From: Nemertoderma westbladi
Lineage: Eukaryota > Xenacoelomorpha > Nemertodermatida > Nemertodermatidae
Assembly (NCBI GenBank): GCA_032718475.1
Contig: JAUCBJ010007553.1
Span: 1-64,000 of the forward strand
DNA: 64,000 nt
Direction: 5' to 3'
This document shows, one piece after another, positions 22,604 to 32,805 of this stretch. A model generated the notes under the pieces. The model had not been told where the DNA came from and did not search any database. It saw only the letters and a program-made list of their open reading frames with translations. The stretch's first letter is position 1. Each line of letters starts with the position of its first letter. The position numbers and the translations under genes were made by a program.

Positions 22604-23875
22604 TTGCCCAAACAAGATCGTATAGCCTACACAGACGCAAACGGACTATGTCATCGATGCGTGGTAGAAGGACACAGGTCCGGAGAGTGTAGAGAAACAG
22701 CAGTTAGAGAGTCCGAGACTGGAGGCCAGGCAATGGCCACAAGCACGACAGAAGAGGAGAAGAAGAGAAAAGTACTACTCGGGGTAGTACCAGTAAAGAT
22801 ATCAGGAGAGGGTGGTCGATCAGTAACGACGTTAATGCTGGTCGACAGCGGAGCAGCCTTCACGCTGGTGGAGAACTGGGTGGCCGAAGAGATAGGGCTA
22901 AAGACGAGGCCGAACAGAATGGCGGTAACTACCGTCTCGAGTAAAGATGAGGTCCTGGAGACGAGGGCGGGGCGGTGCAGGATAGCAGCGATTGCACCGG
23001 GATATGACTATGGGGCGACGATCGACCCCATCCACGTCATAGAATCGATAAACATCAACGCCAGGCGACCAACCAACATTGAGGTCGAACAATATAGATT
23101 CCTGGACGGTATCGATTTCTCAATACCAAAGGTGGACGTTAGGAAGGTGTCCATTATAGTAGGGATGGACTGCCCGACGGCCCACGAGAGAACGAAGACG
23201 GTCTTCGGCGAAGACAGGCAGCGGGATCCGACGGCGATCCTCACGCCGTTCGGGTGGATGCTTAGCGGCCCAGTTAAAACTAAGATACCATGCAGTGTGA
23301 CAGAGACATCAGGATGCATGTTACCAGGCACCGCAGACATAGAGGACGAAGATAAGAAGCCGGAGGAGATAGTAGAGCCAGATAGGGAGGTGACAGTAAG
23401 AAAGTGGGCAGAGGAGAGTAGGTTTCCCAGCAAGCATCGGTATGGAGATGAAGCGGAGCGGACGGCGAGGTGTCCGGAGGACAACACTCCAGAGGAGTGT
23501 CTGGAGGAGTGTCTAGAGGAGTGTCCGGAAGAGATGCCGGTCCGGTTTGGAGGCATACCGACAAGGGGGAAGTCGAGAAGGAAGGCAGGATGGAAAGGAA
23601 TAGGACTACTGTTCTGCCTGTTCTTTCACTTTCTATTCATTCTGCCAGCGGGAGACAACAAAGAAAGAGATGGCATTTTGATGCCAAGAGAGGACATAGT
23701 TAAGAAGGCGGTGGAGAGACCCGATTTTGGGGTGGTGAAAGGGGGAGAGCCAATTCCAGACGAGTTGGAGTTGGCGAGGAAAGTGGGTGGAAAGATAAGA
23801 GGACGCGCAGGGGGACAGCGGGACGGTGCCTCATGGAAGAATCGATGGAAGATCGAGGGGCAGCTTAGAGTTTAG
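22604..23875 (+). CDS. BEL-1 zinc knuckles and aspartic protease
   Basis: The frame is open upstream of the ATG at 22604 to about 22410. It includes a first finger with spacing C-x2-H-x4-H-x4-C (about 22547-22590; the usual second Cys is His), followed by a canonical CHRCVVEGHRSGEC knuckle. The protease (DUF1758-like) follows: active-site motif LMLVDSGAAFTLV (about 22834), then VSIIVGMDCP and TPFGWMLSGPV. In complete BEL elements RT begins soon after such a GWxxxG motif. Here the frame instead runs into an acidic, Cys/Glu-repeat stretch (PEECLEECLEECPEE), a hydrophobic GLLFCLFFHFLFILPAG segment that could be a membrane span, and a basic tail. That C terminus is unlike any pol sequence I know. 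Confidence 0.85.
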   Translation: MPKQDRIAYTDANGLCHRCVVEGHRSGECRETAVRESETGGQAMATSTTEEEKKRKVLLGVVPVKISGEGGRSVTTLMLVDSGAAFTLVENWVAEEIGLKTRPNRMAVTTVSSKDEVLETRAGRCRIAAIAPGYDYGATIDPIHVIESININARRPTNIEVEQYRFLDGIDFSIPKVDVRKVSIIVGMDCPTAHERTKTVFGEDRQRDPTAILTPFGWMLSGPVKTKIPCSVTETSGCMLPGTADIEDEDKKPEEIVEPDREVTVRKWAEESRFPSKHRYGDEAERTARCPEDNTPEECLEECLEECPEEMPVRFGGIPTRGKSRRKAGWKGIGLLFCLFFHFLFILPAGDNKERDGILMPREDIVKKAVERPDFGVVKGGEPIPDELELARKVGGKIRGRAGGQRDGASWKNRWKIEGQLRV

Positions 23876-23879
23876 TCGT

Positions 23880-24030
23880 CCAATATTTGGACTGAGGGGG
23901 GTGGGAATGAGGGCGAGACGCCCTTCCCACAAGAAATTAATTATTTAATTAAAAATAAAAATAAATAATAATAAATAATTAAATAATTAAAATAATAGTT
24001 AGTAGAAGTAAGAAGTAGTTCGAAGATAGG
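23880..24030. other. BEL-1 post-protease spacer
   Basis: A non-coding junction: a short inverted pair (GTGGGAA at about 23908 and TTCCCAC at about 23925), then an AATAAT-rich run (23935-24000). It marks the switch from coding sequence to the repeat array. Confidence 0.6.
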
Positions 24031-25250
24031 AGAGTGGCATATTGTCATGCCACGAGTAGTAGTAGTGGGGTTGTGGGCACCGTAAGCGCCACGTAGAAGG
24101 AGAGTAGGTTAGAAGGCGGCGGGGTAAGGGAGTGTGGCATATTGTCATGCCACGAGTAGTAGTAGGGAGGTTGTGGGCACCGTAAGCGCCACGTAGAAGA
24201 ATAGTAAGTAGAGAAGTTAGAAGGCGGCGGGGTAAGGGAGTCTGGCATATTGTCATGCCACGAGTAGTAGTAGGGGGGTCGTGGGCACCGGAAGCGCCAC
24301 GTAGAAAGTAGTAAGAGAGGGGTTGTGGGCACCGGGAGCGCCACGTAGAAAGTAGCGGTGGTAGAGAGGTTGTGGGCACCGGAAGCGCCACGTAGAAAGT
24401 AGCAAGAGAGTGGTTGTGGGCACCGGAAGCGCCACGTAGAAAGTAGTAGGAGAGAGTGGTTGTGGGCACCGGAAGCGCCACGTAGAAAGAAGTAGCAAGA
24501 GAGTGGTTGTGGGCACCGGAAGCGCCACGTAGAAAGTAGTAAGAGAGGGGTTGTGGGCACCGGGAGCGCCACGTAGAAAGTAGCGGTGGTAGAGAGGTTG
24601 TGGGCACCGGAAGCGCCACGTAGAAAGTAGCAAGAGAGTGGTTGTGGGCACCGGAAGCGCCACGTAGAAAGTAGTAGGAGAGAGTGGTTGTGGGCACCGG
24701 AAGCGCCACGTAGAAAGAAGTAGCAAGAGAGTGGTTGTGGGCACCGGAAGCGCCACGTAGAAAGTAGCAAGAGAGTGGTTGTGGGCACCGGAAGCGCCAC
24801 GTAGAAAGTAGCAAGAGAGTGGTTGTGGGCACCGGAAGCGCCACGTAGAAAGTAGTAGGAGAGAGTGGTTGTGGGCACCGCAAGCACCACGTAGATAGAG
24901 GTATTAGTTGAGGTGGAGATGTAGATAGAGTAGAGTAGTAGAGACGGGCACATAGGGTGCCAGAGAGTAGAGTAGTAGAGAGGGCACATAGGGTGCCAGG
25001 TAGTAGAGTTAGAGTGTTAGAGGTAGTAGAGAGGGCACATAGGGTGCCAGAGAGTAGAGTAGTAGAGAGGGCACATAGGGTGCCAGGTAGTAGAGTAGTA
25101 GAGGGTAGATAGTAGAGTGGTTGTGGGCACCACAAGCGCCACGTAGATAGAGGGTTTTAGTTAGAGTTAGTAGTAGAGTGGTTGTGGGCACCGCAAGCGC
25201 CACGTAGATGGAGGTAGTAGCAGAGGGTTGTGGGCACCCTAAGCGCCACG
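24031..25250 (+). repeat. BEL-1 internal tandem array replacing pol
   Basis: About 19 copies of GTGGGCACCGGAAGCGCCAC followed by GTAGA are spaced 40-100 bp apart by AGTAG-rich linkers. There are three copies of GGCATATTGTCATGCC plus ACGAGTAG at the left, and four of GGGCACATAGGGTGCCAG at 24945-25090. A block at about 24300-24530 is repeated at 24545-24770, so higher-order duplication has occurred. The long minus-strand frames here are repeat artefacts. The conserved core contains GGGCACC...GCGCC and GGCATnnnnnnATGCC, both able to form short hairpins. Confidence 0.9.
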
Positions 25251-25688
25251 TAGTAAAAGAGTTAGAGTTAAAGTTAGTAGGCTTAGAGAGATAGTTAGAG
25301 TTAGTAAGAGAGTTAGATAGTTAGCAAGTGAGTAGTAGGTAGATAGTATGATAGCACAGGGGTAGCATTAGAGGTCAGGGCCTTAGAGAGTGGCAGAGAT
25401 TAGAGAGGAGATAGTGAAAGGAACTGTTGGCGAGAGAGAATAGTGCGATTCAGGTGTGGGGAGAGGGTAAGAGCGAGTTGAGTCAGAGAGCGGAGTTAGA
25501 GTGGTGAGAGTGTTGAGGAAACAAAAATTGTGTGAGAGGAAGCGCACGATCGGCCCGACACGAGACGCCAGAGGGTAGTGACATCATACCCATAGGGAGC
25601 GGCCTGGAAAGCCGACTCCAAGAAAATAACTCCACCCCACACCCGATAATAGATCGAGTTCCAGTGGAATTGAAGCGCACTTAGAGGT

Positions 25689-25728
25689 TGATGCTATCTT
25701 CTCACCGGGAAGATAGCATGGGGGGGAG
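25689..25728 (+). promoter_or_regulatory. BEL-1 polypurine tract with adjacent hairpin
   Basis: ATGCTATCTTC (25691-25701) pairs perfectly with GAAGATAGCAT (25709-25719). It is followed at once by the purine run GGGGGGGAG abutting the 3' LTR. The purine run is the expected plus-strand primer. A hairpin directly before it is unusual and might help position RNase H cleavage (inference). Confidence 0.7.
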
Positions 25729-26261
25729 TGTTAGCGAATCAATTCCGCCTCACCAAACCCCATAAAGTGAGCCATAAAGCAATATTGGGAGCACGAGGTT
25801 GATTACCAATATCAACCTCGTGTCACCCCAATAAAGTGGGAAGGGAAGGAGAAACACACAATGGAGGTCAGGGGCCAAACCCCTAACCCAAAGAGAACAG
25901 GTGGAGTGAACGGGAACACTCCAAAGGGCGCCAACAGGGGTATCAACCAATCAGAGGGGGGAAAGGCATCGATTAGGTACAGCAATAAGGCCACCGTGCA
26001 ATATAACCAGTTACCAGTAATCATACCAGTCAGTTATCCCAGTATCATATTGGTGCTAGTTAGGTTAGATAGTTTAGCTAGGGAAGGACCGGGACTTTAG
26101 TTACCGTATCCCGCCTTCCGTGTACAACAACCTATATCTATATCTTATTAGACTGATCATTATATACACCGAACATCAGAACTCATTTTACTCTTTACAC
26201 ACGGCGGGGACGCGTGAACTAAACATCGGATAAATCGGGATCCCTCCTGGATCCCGTCACA
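25729..26261 (+). repeat. BEL-1 3' LTR
   Basis: 533 bp, matching the 5' LTR at every position I compared, including the U3 hairpin (25792-25822). It is followed by the TGGTG duplication. Confidence 0.95.
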
Positions 26262-26443
26262 TGGTGGTACCTTTTATACCCCACACAAATGGAGTTCTAT
26301 TACATGACATACTCAACAATTGACGATGACCGACCATGGTTACCAGTTAAGCACTTTTGCACATTACTTTACCCAGGCAAATTCAGATATTTAGATATAT
26401 ATATACAGATTGTAAGAATTCATATCAGAAACAGAAAACTCAC

Positions 26444-26768
26444 CATCAGCGAATTCACTTGATTGCATCTCATCTTCATTCATTCCCATCACATCGCCCC
26501 CTCCCTCACTGGTAGTTATTATTCTTCTAACAGTTGTGGTTTTTACTATCTTTGTTACTCCATCGGTTCCATCCACATTCTCCACCACTGTGCTGACCCC
26601 ATCTCGGGGTAGGCCCTGTAACACCCCGAAAGCAGCAGCATCTGTAGTAACCACCCTGGTTACAGTTGACTGTGCTCCATCTACAGCGAATTGGGATAAC
26701 AAGGCGTCTCTTTGATCCGGCGTCAGCGGCTGGTTACTTGAAATTGTTATGTTTTTATCGCTGTCCAT
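26444..26768 (-). CDS. First coding exon of the SPEK-repeat gene (tentative linkage)
   Basis: The minus-strand frame starts ATG at 26768 (MDSDKNITISS) and runs 108 codons to a good donor (GATG|gtgagttt at 26436-26443), ending in phase 1. It encodes a Val/Thr-rich segment (STVTRVVTTDAAAF, VTKIVKTTTVRRIITT) followed by an acidic tail (MNEDEMQSSEFAD). No signal peptide or domain is recognised. Linkage to the exons at 14360-14887 and 9614-9721 is inferred from strand, order and style. The phases (1, then 0) require at least one exon not found in between. BEL-1 is inserted in the intron just beyond the donor. Confidence 0.5.
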
Positions 26769-29700
26769 AATCGCTAATTAAAGTGGTAATTCATATAACA
26801 GTATAGGGAGTAGTCATAACAATTAACTGACTAGAGATACCTATTAAGAATTTATTTAAATAAAATGTGATACAAATATATTATCATAAATGGGATTTTT
26901 TATTTTAATATTATTTTTTTTATTTAATTTATTGGGATGAGAAGGAATGCAGAGCCTAGCCACAAGACACTTTTAAAACAGTTAAGGATTCAGTCCTGGC
27001 CTATGTAAATAATATAATCAAATCAGTTCTGTTTAGTGTGTAATAAGTATCGGTATTTTATAAGCCACAAAGATAAAAATATACAATCTCGCCCAGTAAT
27101 GGCAAATTATTACAGAGGCCTCTCTCTAGTTCTACAGTAAGAAATACACATATACACAGTTGGCTTATATGGCTCGAAATTGTTGGCCTTGTTCCAATTA
27201 CATATTGATTCATTTATTAATTCCCTCAAGAAGCTGCTCTCTCTGTGATTGACTGGCAAACTGCTAGTTAATGCTGAGTTGTGAGAATGTCCAAGGAACA
27301 GTAACAGTATAACTTCTGTTTGGGTATGGGTCATTGCGTATGTGTCACTAGCAATACTACTGTAGCTGCGACTTTTACGACAAAGTAAATAGTATATGAT
27401 TATACATATAGACCTACAGTATTAGACAAATACCATCATTATTCACCGCTCATCATAACGGCCATCTTAGTATCCATTTTATTTAATAATTTAAATTCAT
27501 AAACATAAAATATAAATCCATAAAATATAAAATGCTCAGGTTTCATTAGTTCTGCTACAACAGTGCATTATGTGATGTTATTCCAGTTATGGGTGGAGAA
27601 TGTGTATTAGATGGCCTGGACATGGAATACATTGTAATAGCGACGATGCTGATAGGATGAAAACAGGTTAACAGGTGGCCTTTGTTGCGCAATCAATTTA
27701 CTCTCAAATAAATTGTTCCTCATTGCTCTTGAATACATTCCTATTTACAATGGACCTTAAGAATTTCAATTGCGTTAAGGCCGACTTCGATGTATTGGAA
27801 TAAAGATGCGTTTCGATAACCTACAGAGACTTATGACCTCTCCAACTAGTAAATAGAACCATGGCACGAATATAAAATCGTGTTTATATTTTTAGAAACT
27901 TTGTCTATTCCAATTATTCCACATATTCAAGGGTGGGTGGGTAACTGTTTTCATTTTGTTAATATAATAGAAAGAACGCTTCACCCATAAACAAAAGGAA
28001 AAGAATACGTTCCGTGGGTATGAGCTTTCAAACTGTAGTACCAGTTCTTCCTCAGGTACATATATACTGAATGTTGATATAAGTTTCAAATTTTCCGCCA
28101 AGAATTACCAATATATGAGAACAAATTAAAGAACAAAAAATGCTTTAGAAACCCCAAACTGCGAACAAGCAACAGAGAAATACAAAAGATACAGAGAATA
28201 AATGGAATATTGATATAAACAGCACAGCAGCAGAACTAGCATTCACAAATAACTGTAACAAGTACACAAAGTAAGTAGTTCTAATGTAACTAATACTACA
28301 CTAATAACCACGTACTGTATGAGTCATAACAAAAAAATAAACTCAAAAAATACGTGAAATATTGAAGAGAATAAAGTAGAAGGTCATTAAATATAAACAT
28401 CACGTAGTGAAATATTGAAGAGAATAAAACACTCTGTCTTTTGTCTCTTAAACAAATGGGAAATATCAGCTTATGAAAGCATATAAATAAATAAATAATT
28501 ATTGAAATGTTTAAATTGCGTCAGTAAAACAGCGGAAAATATAAATTTATTTTTAGTTGGTATTTACTGTTGTTATCGCTTGTTATGTTGTATTAGTCTT
28601 TTAGGGCAGCTAATTATTATAATTACGGATTCGGATCTTACGGATTACGGATTCCTGATTACGGATTCACTAGAAACACACATAGCAATGGCAATGTAAT
28701 CTACATTATTGTACAACAAACACTACGTCATAAACTTTAGGCCCGATTTCAAACCAAGGGCACAACACAAATGCTTGGTTAGATTTTTAACTAAGGAGTA
28801 AGTAATATTTCTTTGCGAAATTTTAGATAGTAATAGACTGATTTTAAATATATAGAGCTTTCAAAAAATATACAATTCGCAACTAGAAGGCACTCCTACT
28901 TTTTAGGTATTCAAGCTGCATAATACCTAATAAAAATGCAATGGTACAGTACCCACAGACAGGCTAGGCTGATCGGATAGTTGTTAGATTTGGTATCCAA
29001 ATAAAAATATGGGAATCATAATATGAACCCGAGCTTAATGACGTCACTGGAACTGCTGCCAAAGAGCCATAGGCCCATAGCTTTAATTCCAGTGCTACTG
29101 AGAATCTCTGGATCCCAATTGGATGTATCTATGTGTTGTCCTGTGTTACCTACCTAGCTGGTGTATCCACTTCCCTTCCCCCTGCCATCATCCCTGCCCT
29201 GATGGGATAAAACCGGTAGGTAGGCATTTAGCACTTAGTTATATATATTTTAAGAGTGACTGTAACCAACCTACAAAAAAAAACAATATGTATGTCGAAT
29301 AGCACATGTTAGATTTATCAGGCAAATATCATGCTAATATAACTTATTCCAGCGGGGAGGGACAGAATACACCAGGCAACTGGAATTACCGTATGGAACA
29401 TAAAATTCATGCATCCTGAAATTGTAAAATATTGAAAATTCAGTTTTTACTGTACACATCATAGAAGAACCTCTTTCAAGCATTTCTCACGACATTATAG
29501 TATAGGCAGTCAACATTTTAATGACACCGTTTTCGTCAAGACATTTTCCAATTAATCCAACATGGATTCCTCAGTATCCTACAATCTAAATGTTATAAAC
29601 AAACTATCTCTCTCTTATCCACATATTTATCCATCTGAATATTGTCATCATGAACTCAAATTCAAGGATTGATACGATTTCTATTATTTCAGAGCAGTAG

Positions 29701-30410
29701 ATATGTATCAGAACTGATACAATGCAGTGAGGTCTCTTTTGGGGCATTTGGTTGAAATTAGAATTCAAGGCCTTCTACATGTATGGTCAGTTCCTTGCCT
29801 CATACATACTACACTTGGTCTCTCTACATTCTTCTGTAAGAATACTCCGCAGAATCTATAAGAACTATTCCGCTAACCAGGGGAGCCCTAAAGGCGGCAT
29901 GCTATATGCAATGCATGATCGTTTAATTTATATGCTACTCTTTTTCGAGCCCTTCATCTTCAGATCTCAGTATTCTAGCCAAGCGGAAATCCTACTTCAA
30001 TAAAATATTAGTTAAGTGCAAGTTAAAACATTGATGTCTCACAGATCACTTAACTAAAAATGCAGCTCTAATACAACCAAGATTGATTTCAGATGAATTT
30101 TAGGTTATGTATGGTGTACCTCATGATAATCTTGAAATGGCATGACATATCTTATAATTGAAATTGTTCAGCTAACTGACCAAAGGAATCGAATTAAAAA
30201 AATGCTCATGCATATTCTTGAGCATTTCCTTTTCAGTAAACATTTACAGGATGATGTGACAAGGCGTGGTCTATATCTAGTACATGTCTGGTCTATATCT
30301 ATCTAAATATCTTTCTATCTATAATCTCAATCTGAACATTGAGACTCTAAGCTGGCTCTGGCTTAACAATAAAAATATTCTACCACCACCATGCAATCCA
30401 CAATTGGCAT
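26769..30410. other. AT-rich sequence upstream of the SPEK-repeat gene
   Basis: About 3.6 kb with no ORF, element or RNA gene that I can support. The short frames at 27110, 27892, 28502 and 29752 show no domain and lack convincing splice signals. Confidence 0.35.
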
Positions 30411-30414
30411 GCTG

Positions 30415-30530
30415 CAATGCTGCAGCGTGGATTAAGAATGCTATGCCAGCTAATCGACAAAAGTTCACCACCATAACTCCCAATCCCCCATGACTTATCC
30501 ACATCTTCAAGGCCAGTGTCTTCATGGCAA
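30415..30530 (-). mobile_element. RTE-A LINE 3' terminal scrap
   Basis: About 115 bp on the minus strand align with the last codons of RTE-A (matching 55440-55540): GACACTGGCCTTGAAGATG, then GGGAGTT, then AGCATTCTTAA, ending in GCAGCATTGCAGCATGCC. It is a heavily 5'-truncated copy. Like the full-length copy, it ends at GCAGCAT-type sequence. Confidence 0.75.
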
Positions 30531-30758
30531 GGTATCTCACCTACATAGTTGTATGTCAAACTACAGATAGTGAGGTAATTAATAATATCTTACTTGGTGT
30601 TCAATATTCTTAATTAGCCCAGGCCAATTTTAGACTTTGATCAACAAATTGAGGACTAACAACAACTCAGAGTCAATTAATAATATTCTTGTGGTAGACT
30701 GAAAACCAACAAGATTCCAGATTTAGTAGAAAAGTTAAGAGAAATAACACAATTCCAA

Positions 30759-30846
30759 ATTTATGATCTCTGCTGTGTGTTGGTATAATTCATGATCTCT
30801 GCTGTGTGTTGGTATAATTCATGATGTCTGCTGTGTGTTGGTATAA
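30759..30846. repeat. 29-bp direct repeat, three copies
   Basis: Three units of ATGATCTCTGCTGTGTGTTG plus GTATAATTC stand in tandem, the last with one change (ATGATGTC). Non-coding. Confidence 0.9.
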
Positions 30847-31149
30847 GGACCTGGAAAATATTTTAATGAATTAAAAAAAGTACAATTTACCTGTCCCAAC
30901 GGCAATTAACTTTAGCAAGTGAAGGTACTTTGTTATAGCTAACTCTCTCTACCAAAGACATGGATCATTGCAAAGGCACCAAACGAACATAAATGTTTCT
31001 GTGAAAGAGCGGGGTCAGTGAATAAGCATAAACTACTAAAATTCGAAAAATACTGTTAGTGAATAGATATTGTATGAGAAATATACTTTTCTTGCCCTGG
31101 ATTTTTACTTATAATGCCATGCATAATCCCTCCCAGCGGCAAATTTCAC

Positions 31150-31275
31150 AAAAAGGAACCCCAAAATTCAAGAAAAAAAAGGGGAAAAAGGAACCACAAA
31201 AGTTAAAATAAAGGGGAAAAAGGAACAACAAAAGTTAAAATAAAGGGGAAAAAGGAACCAAACAAGTTAAAATGA
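31150..31275. repeat. A-rich tandem repeat (AAAGTTAAAATAAAGGGGAA)
   Basis: About four degenerate units of GGGGAAAAAGGAACnnnAAAAGTTAAAATAA. A similar purine-rich run on the minus strand at 31849-31880 is the polypurine tract of gypsy-1, but this array lies outside that element. Confidence 0.75.
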
Positions 31276-31772
31276 GATAAAGAGTTGCTTCCCTCATTTT
31301 CAGTAATTTTATGGATTACTTACCAAATTGTTTAAATAGAGGTCTCGTGGAGTTTGATAGTTATGGATGTGATACAGTAGAGTAGAAAAGGGGAAATAAA
31401 ACCTGAAGTTTTCCATTTTTAATGTTAGAAAACAAGAAATTTCAGCGAAGTAAAATTGAGCGCAGGTGCTACAGTATGTAGGCGGCAGCAGCATTTTTTA
31501 AAATTAAAATCATTAAATTTCCTTAAGAGAGTTTAAAAAATTAATGATACAGAAAATTACCCATGAAACTTTTGAATTTTTTTATGAAATATAATGAATT
31601 ATTTAAATTTTTTTTAATTGAAAAATGCAAGGGGGGGGGGGGGCAAGGATTAGATAAGGATTCGTTTAAAAGTTTTTTAGATAAGTTTTTTATCGCAGAA
31701 AAATGTACCTATTCCATACCCAATCAAATAGCTTACTTTAGTGCTGCTCATCTGATCATTTAGTGCTGTTCA

Positions 31773-31848
31773 TATCTCACTCGGGCTAAGCGTCGCGCCA
31801 CCTAACGGCAGATCACTGCGCAATATACAATATAATCGAAATCTATCA
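31773..31848 (-). repeat. Gypsy-1 3' LTR, truncated
   Basis: These 76 bases match the start of the 5' LTR (36734-36809) with one difference (GGCAGATC against GGCCGATC). They begin TGATAGATTTCG on the minus strand, right after the polypurine tract. The remaining 200 bp of LTR are missing, so no target duplication can be checked. Confidence 0.75.
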
Positions 31849-31994
31849 ATTCCCCTTTTTCCTTTTTTTTTCTTTTTGAAGTTAATTGTCTTATCTTAAC
31901 TTGCGAATCGATTAGGAGGGGTACCAGACGTGGAACGGGTACTTCTCCTTGGGATAGGGTGGATTGTAGTAGTGTCGGCGAATGTGACAGTTTG

Positions 31995-32805
31995 TTGTTT
32001 TACTTTTGGGGGTGCCGGAATTTGTTTTCCCCTGGTGGACCCAAAAGTTGTCCTTTATTGAGGGGACGTAAATAACGGCGGTTTCGAATGAGAGAACGCC
32101 TGCTGGGAAACATAATTGTGTATCTTCTGGGGCCAGGTTTCTCTGTGATTGTTCTAATTCGGTCCCATAATTTTATTCGCTGATTCTGCACCCGCACTTC
32201 GCAGCCTATTGATAGAGGGGCGGTAAATTGTGTGCGGATTGATTGTAATGTTCAATACAATCTTGTTGAAGTTCTGCAGCGTGCTGGTCAGTCGATTTGG
32301 ATGCTAGATTATACAATGGTTTAAAAAATTTATAATGGGTTGGTACACAGGTCCGGAGTGGACAGCCATATAGTATCTGAGCAGGAGAGAGACCAGTGGA
32401 AAGGGGGGTGTTGCGCCATTCTAGAATGGCCTCTGAGAACAGAGTGTGGTTGAGATGGCTGCTGTTTGTCTGGCATTTCTTGATAAGTGCTTTCATGGCG
32501 CCAACAGCGACTTCGGCATGCCCATTGGATTCTGGGTGTTCTGGAGATGAAACTCTGTGAGTCACAGACCAGTCATTGAGGAACGATGAAAACTCCTCAG
32601 AATTGTATTGGGGGCCGCCATCTGTTGAAAGTTCCACAGGGACACCTGTATCGTGGAACTGTTGAATAAATGAATTAACGAGATGACGAGTTGATGGATA
32701 TGACTCCACGATGTGCCAACCCGAATAGCGGTCAACATAGACCATATAATGTTGGTTTGCGTAGGAGAACAGATTGTAAGAACACTGTTCGAATGGGCGA
32801 GTCAC
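31995..32805 (-). pseudogene. Gypsy-1 integrase core and C-terminal remnant
   Basis: The open frame 32805-32206 carries the integrase core: [12 protein letters not shown], a second-aspartate block STDGGPQYNS and the glutamate block HPESNGHAEVAV. Near the first catalytic position the sequence reads NLFSY where active relatives have an Asp, so a catalytic residue seems lost. The 32197-32000 frame continues with the C-terminal integrase tail (RRYTIMFPSR, LIRNRRYLRPL), one phase off. The zinc-binding CxxC that should precede the core is absent: a deletion or frame change near 32800 joins RNase H-HHCC sequence to the core. Confidence 0.8.

Larger units (their letters stand above)
18216..26261 (+). 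mobile_element. BEL-1: non-autonomous BEL/Pao LTR retrotransposon
   Basis: Two LTRs (18216-18748 and 25729-26261, TG...CA, no difference found by eye) bound an 8,046-bp element. It is flanked by the 5-bp duplication TGGTG (18211-18215 and 26262-26266), the size typical of BEL/Pao. It keeps gag (DUF1759-like) and an aspartic protease (DUF1758-like). No RT, RNase H or integrase motif is present in any frame; a G/A-rich tandem array fills 24.0-25.25 kb instead. Identical LTRs and a perfect duplication point to recent insertion, hence mobilisation in trans. It sits antisense in an intron of the SPEK-repeat gene, about 180 bp past the exon ending at 26444. Confidence 0.92.

Noticed and set aside
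23999-25135. Minus-strand ORFs up to 378 codons with TWRFRCPQPL repeats
   Set aside because: Antisense reading of the BEL-1 tandem array; two phases are open at once and no domain is present.
29752-30003. 83-codon ORF on the plus strand
   Set aside because: No recognisable domain and no supporting splice or promoter signal in AT-rich DNA where such ORFs arise by chance.
31773-31849. A 77-bp complete LTR as in the Bombyx Mag element
   Set aside because: The 76-77 bp match ends without a CA/TG edge or primer site; the 5' copy continues to a better CA|TGG junction at 36534-36535, so the 3' copy is probably truncated.
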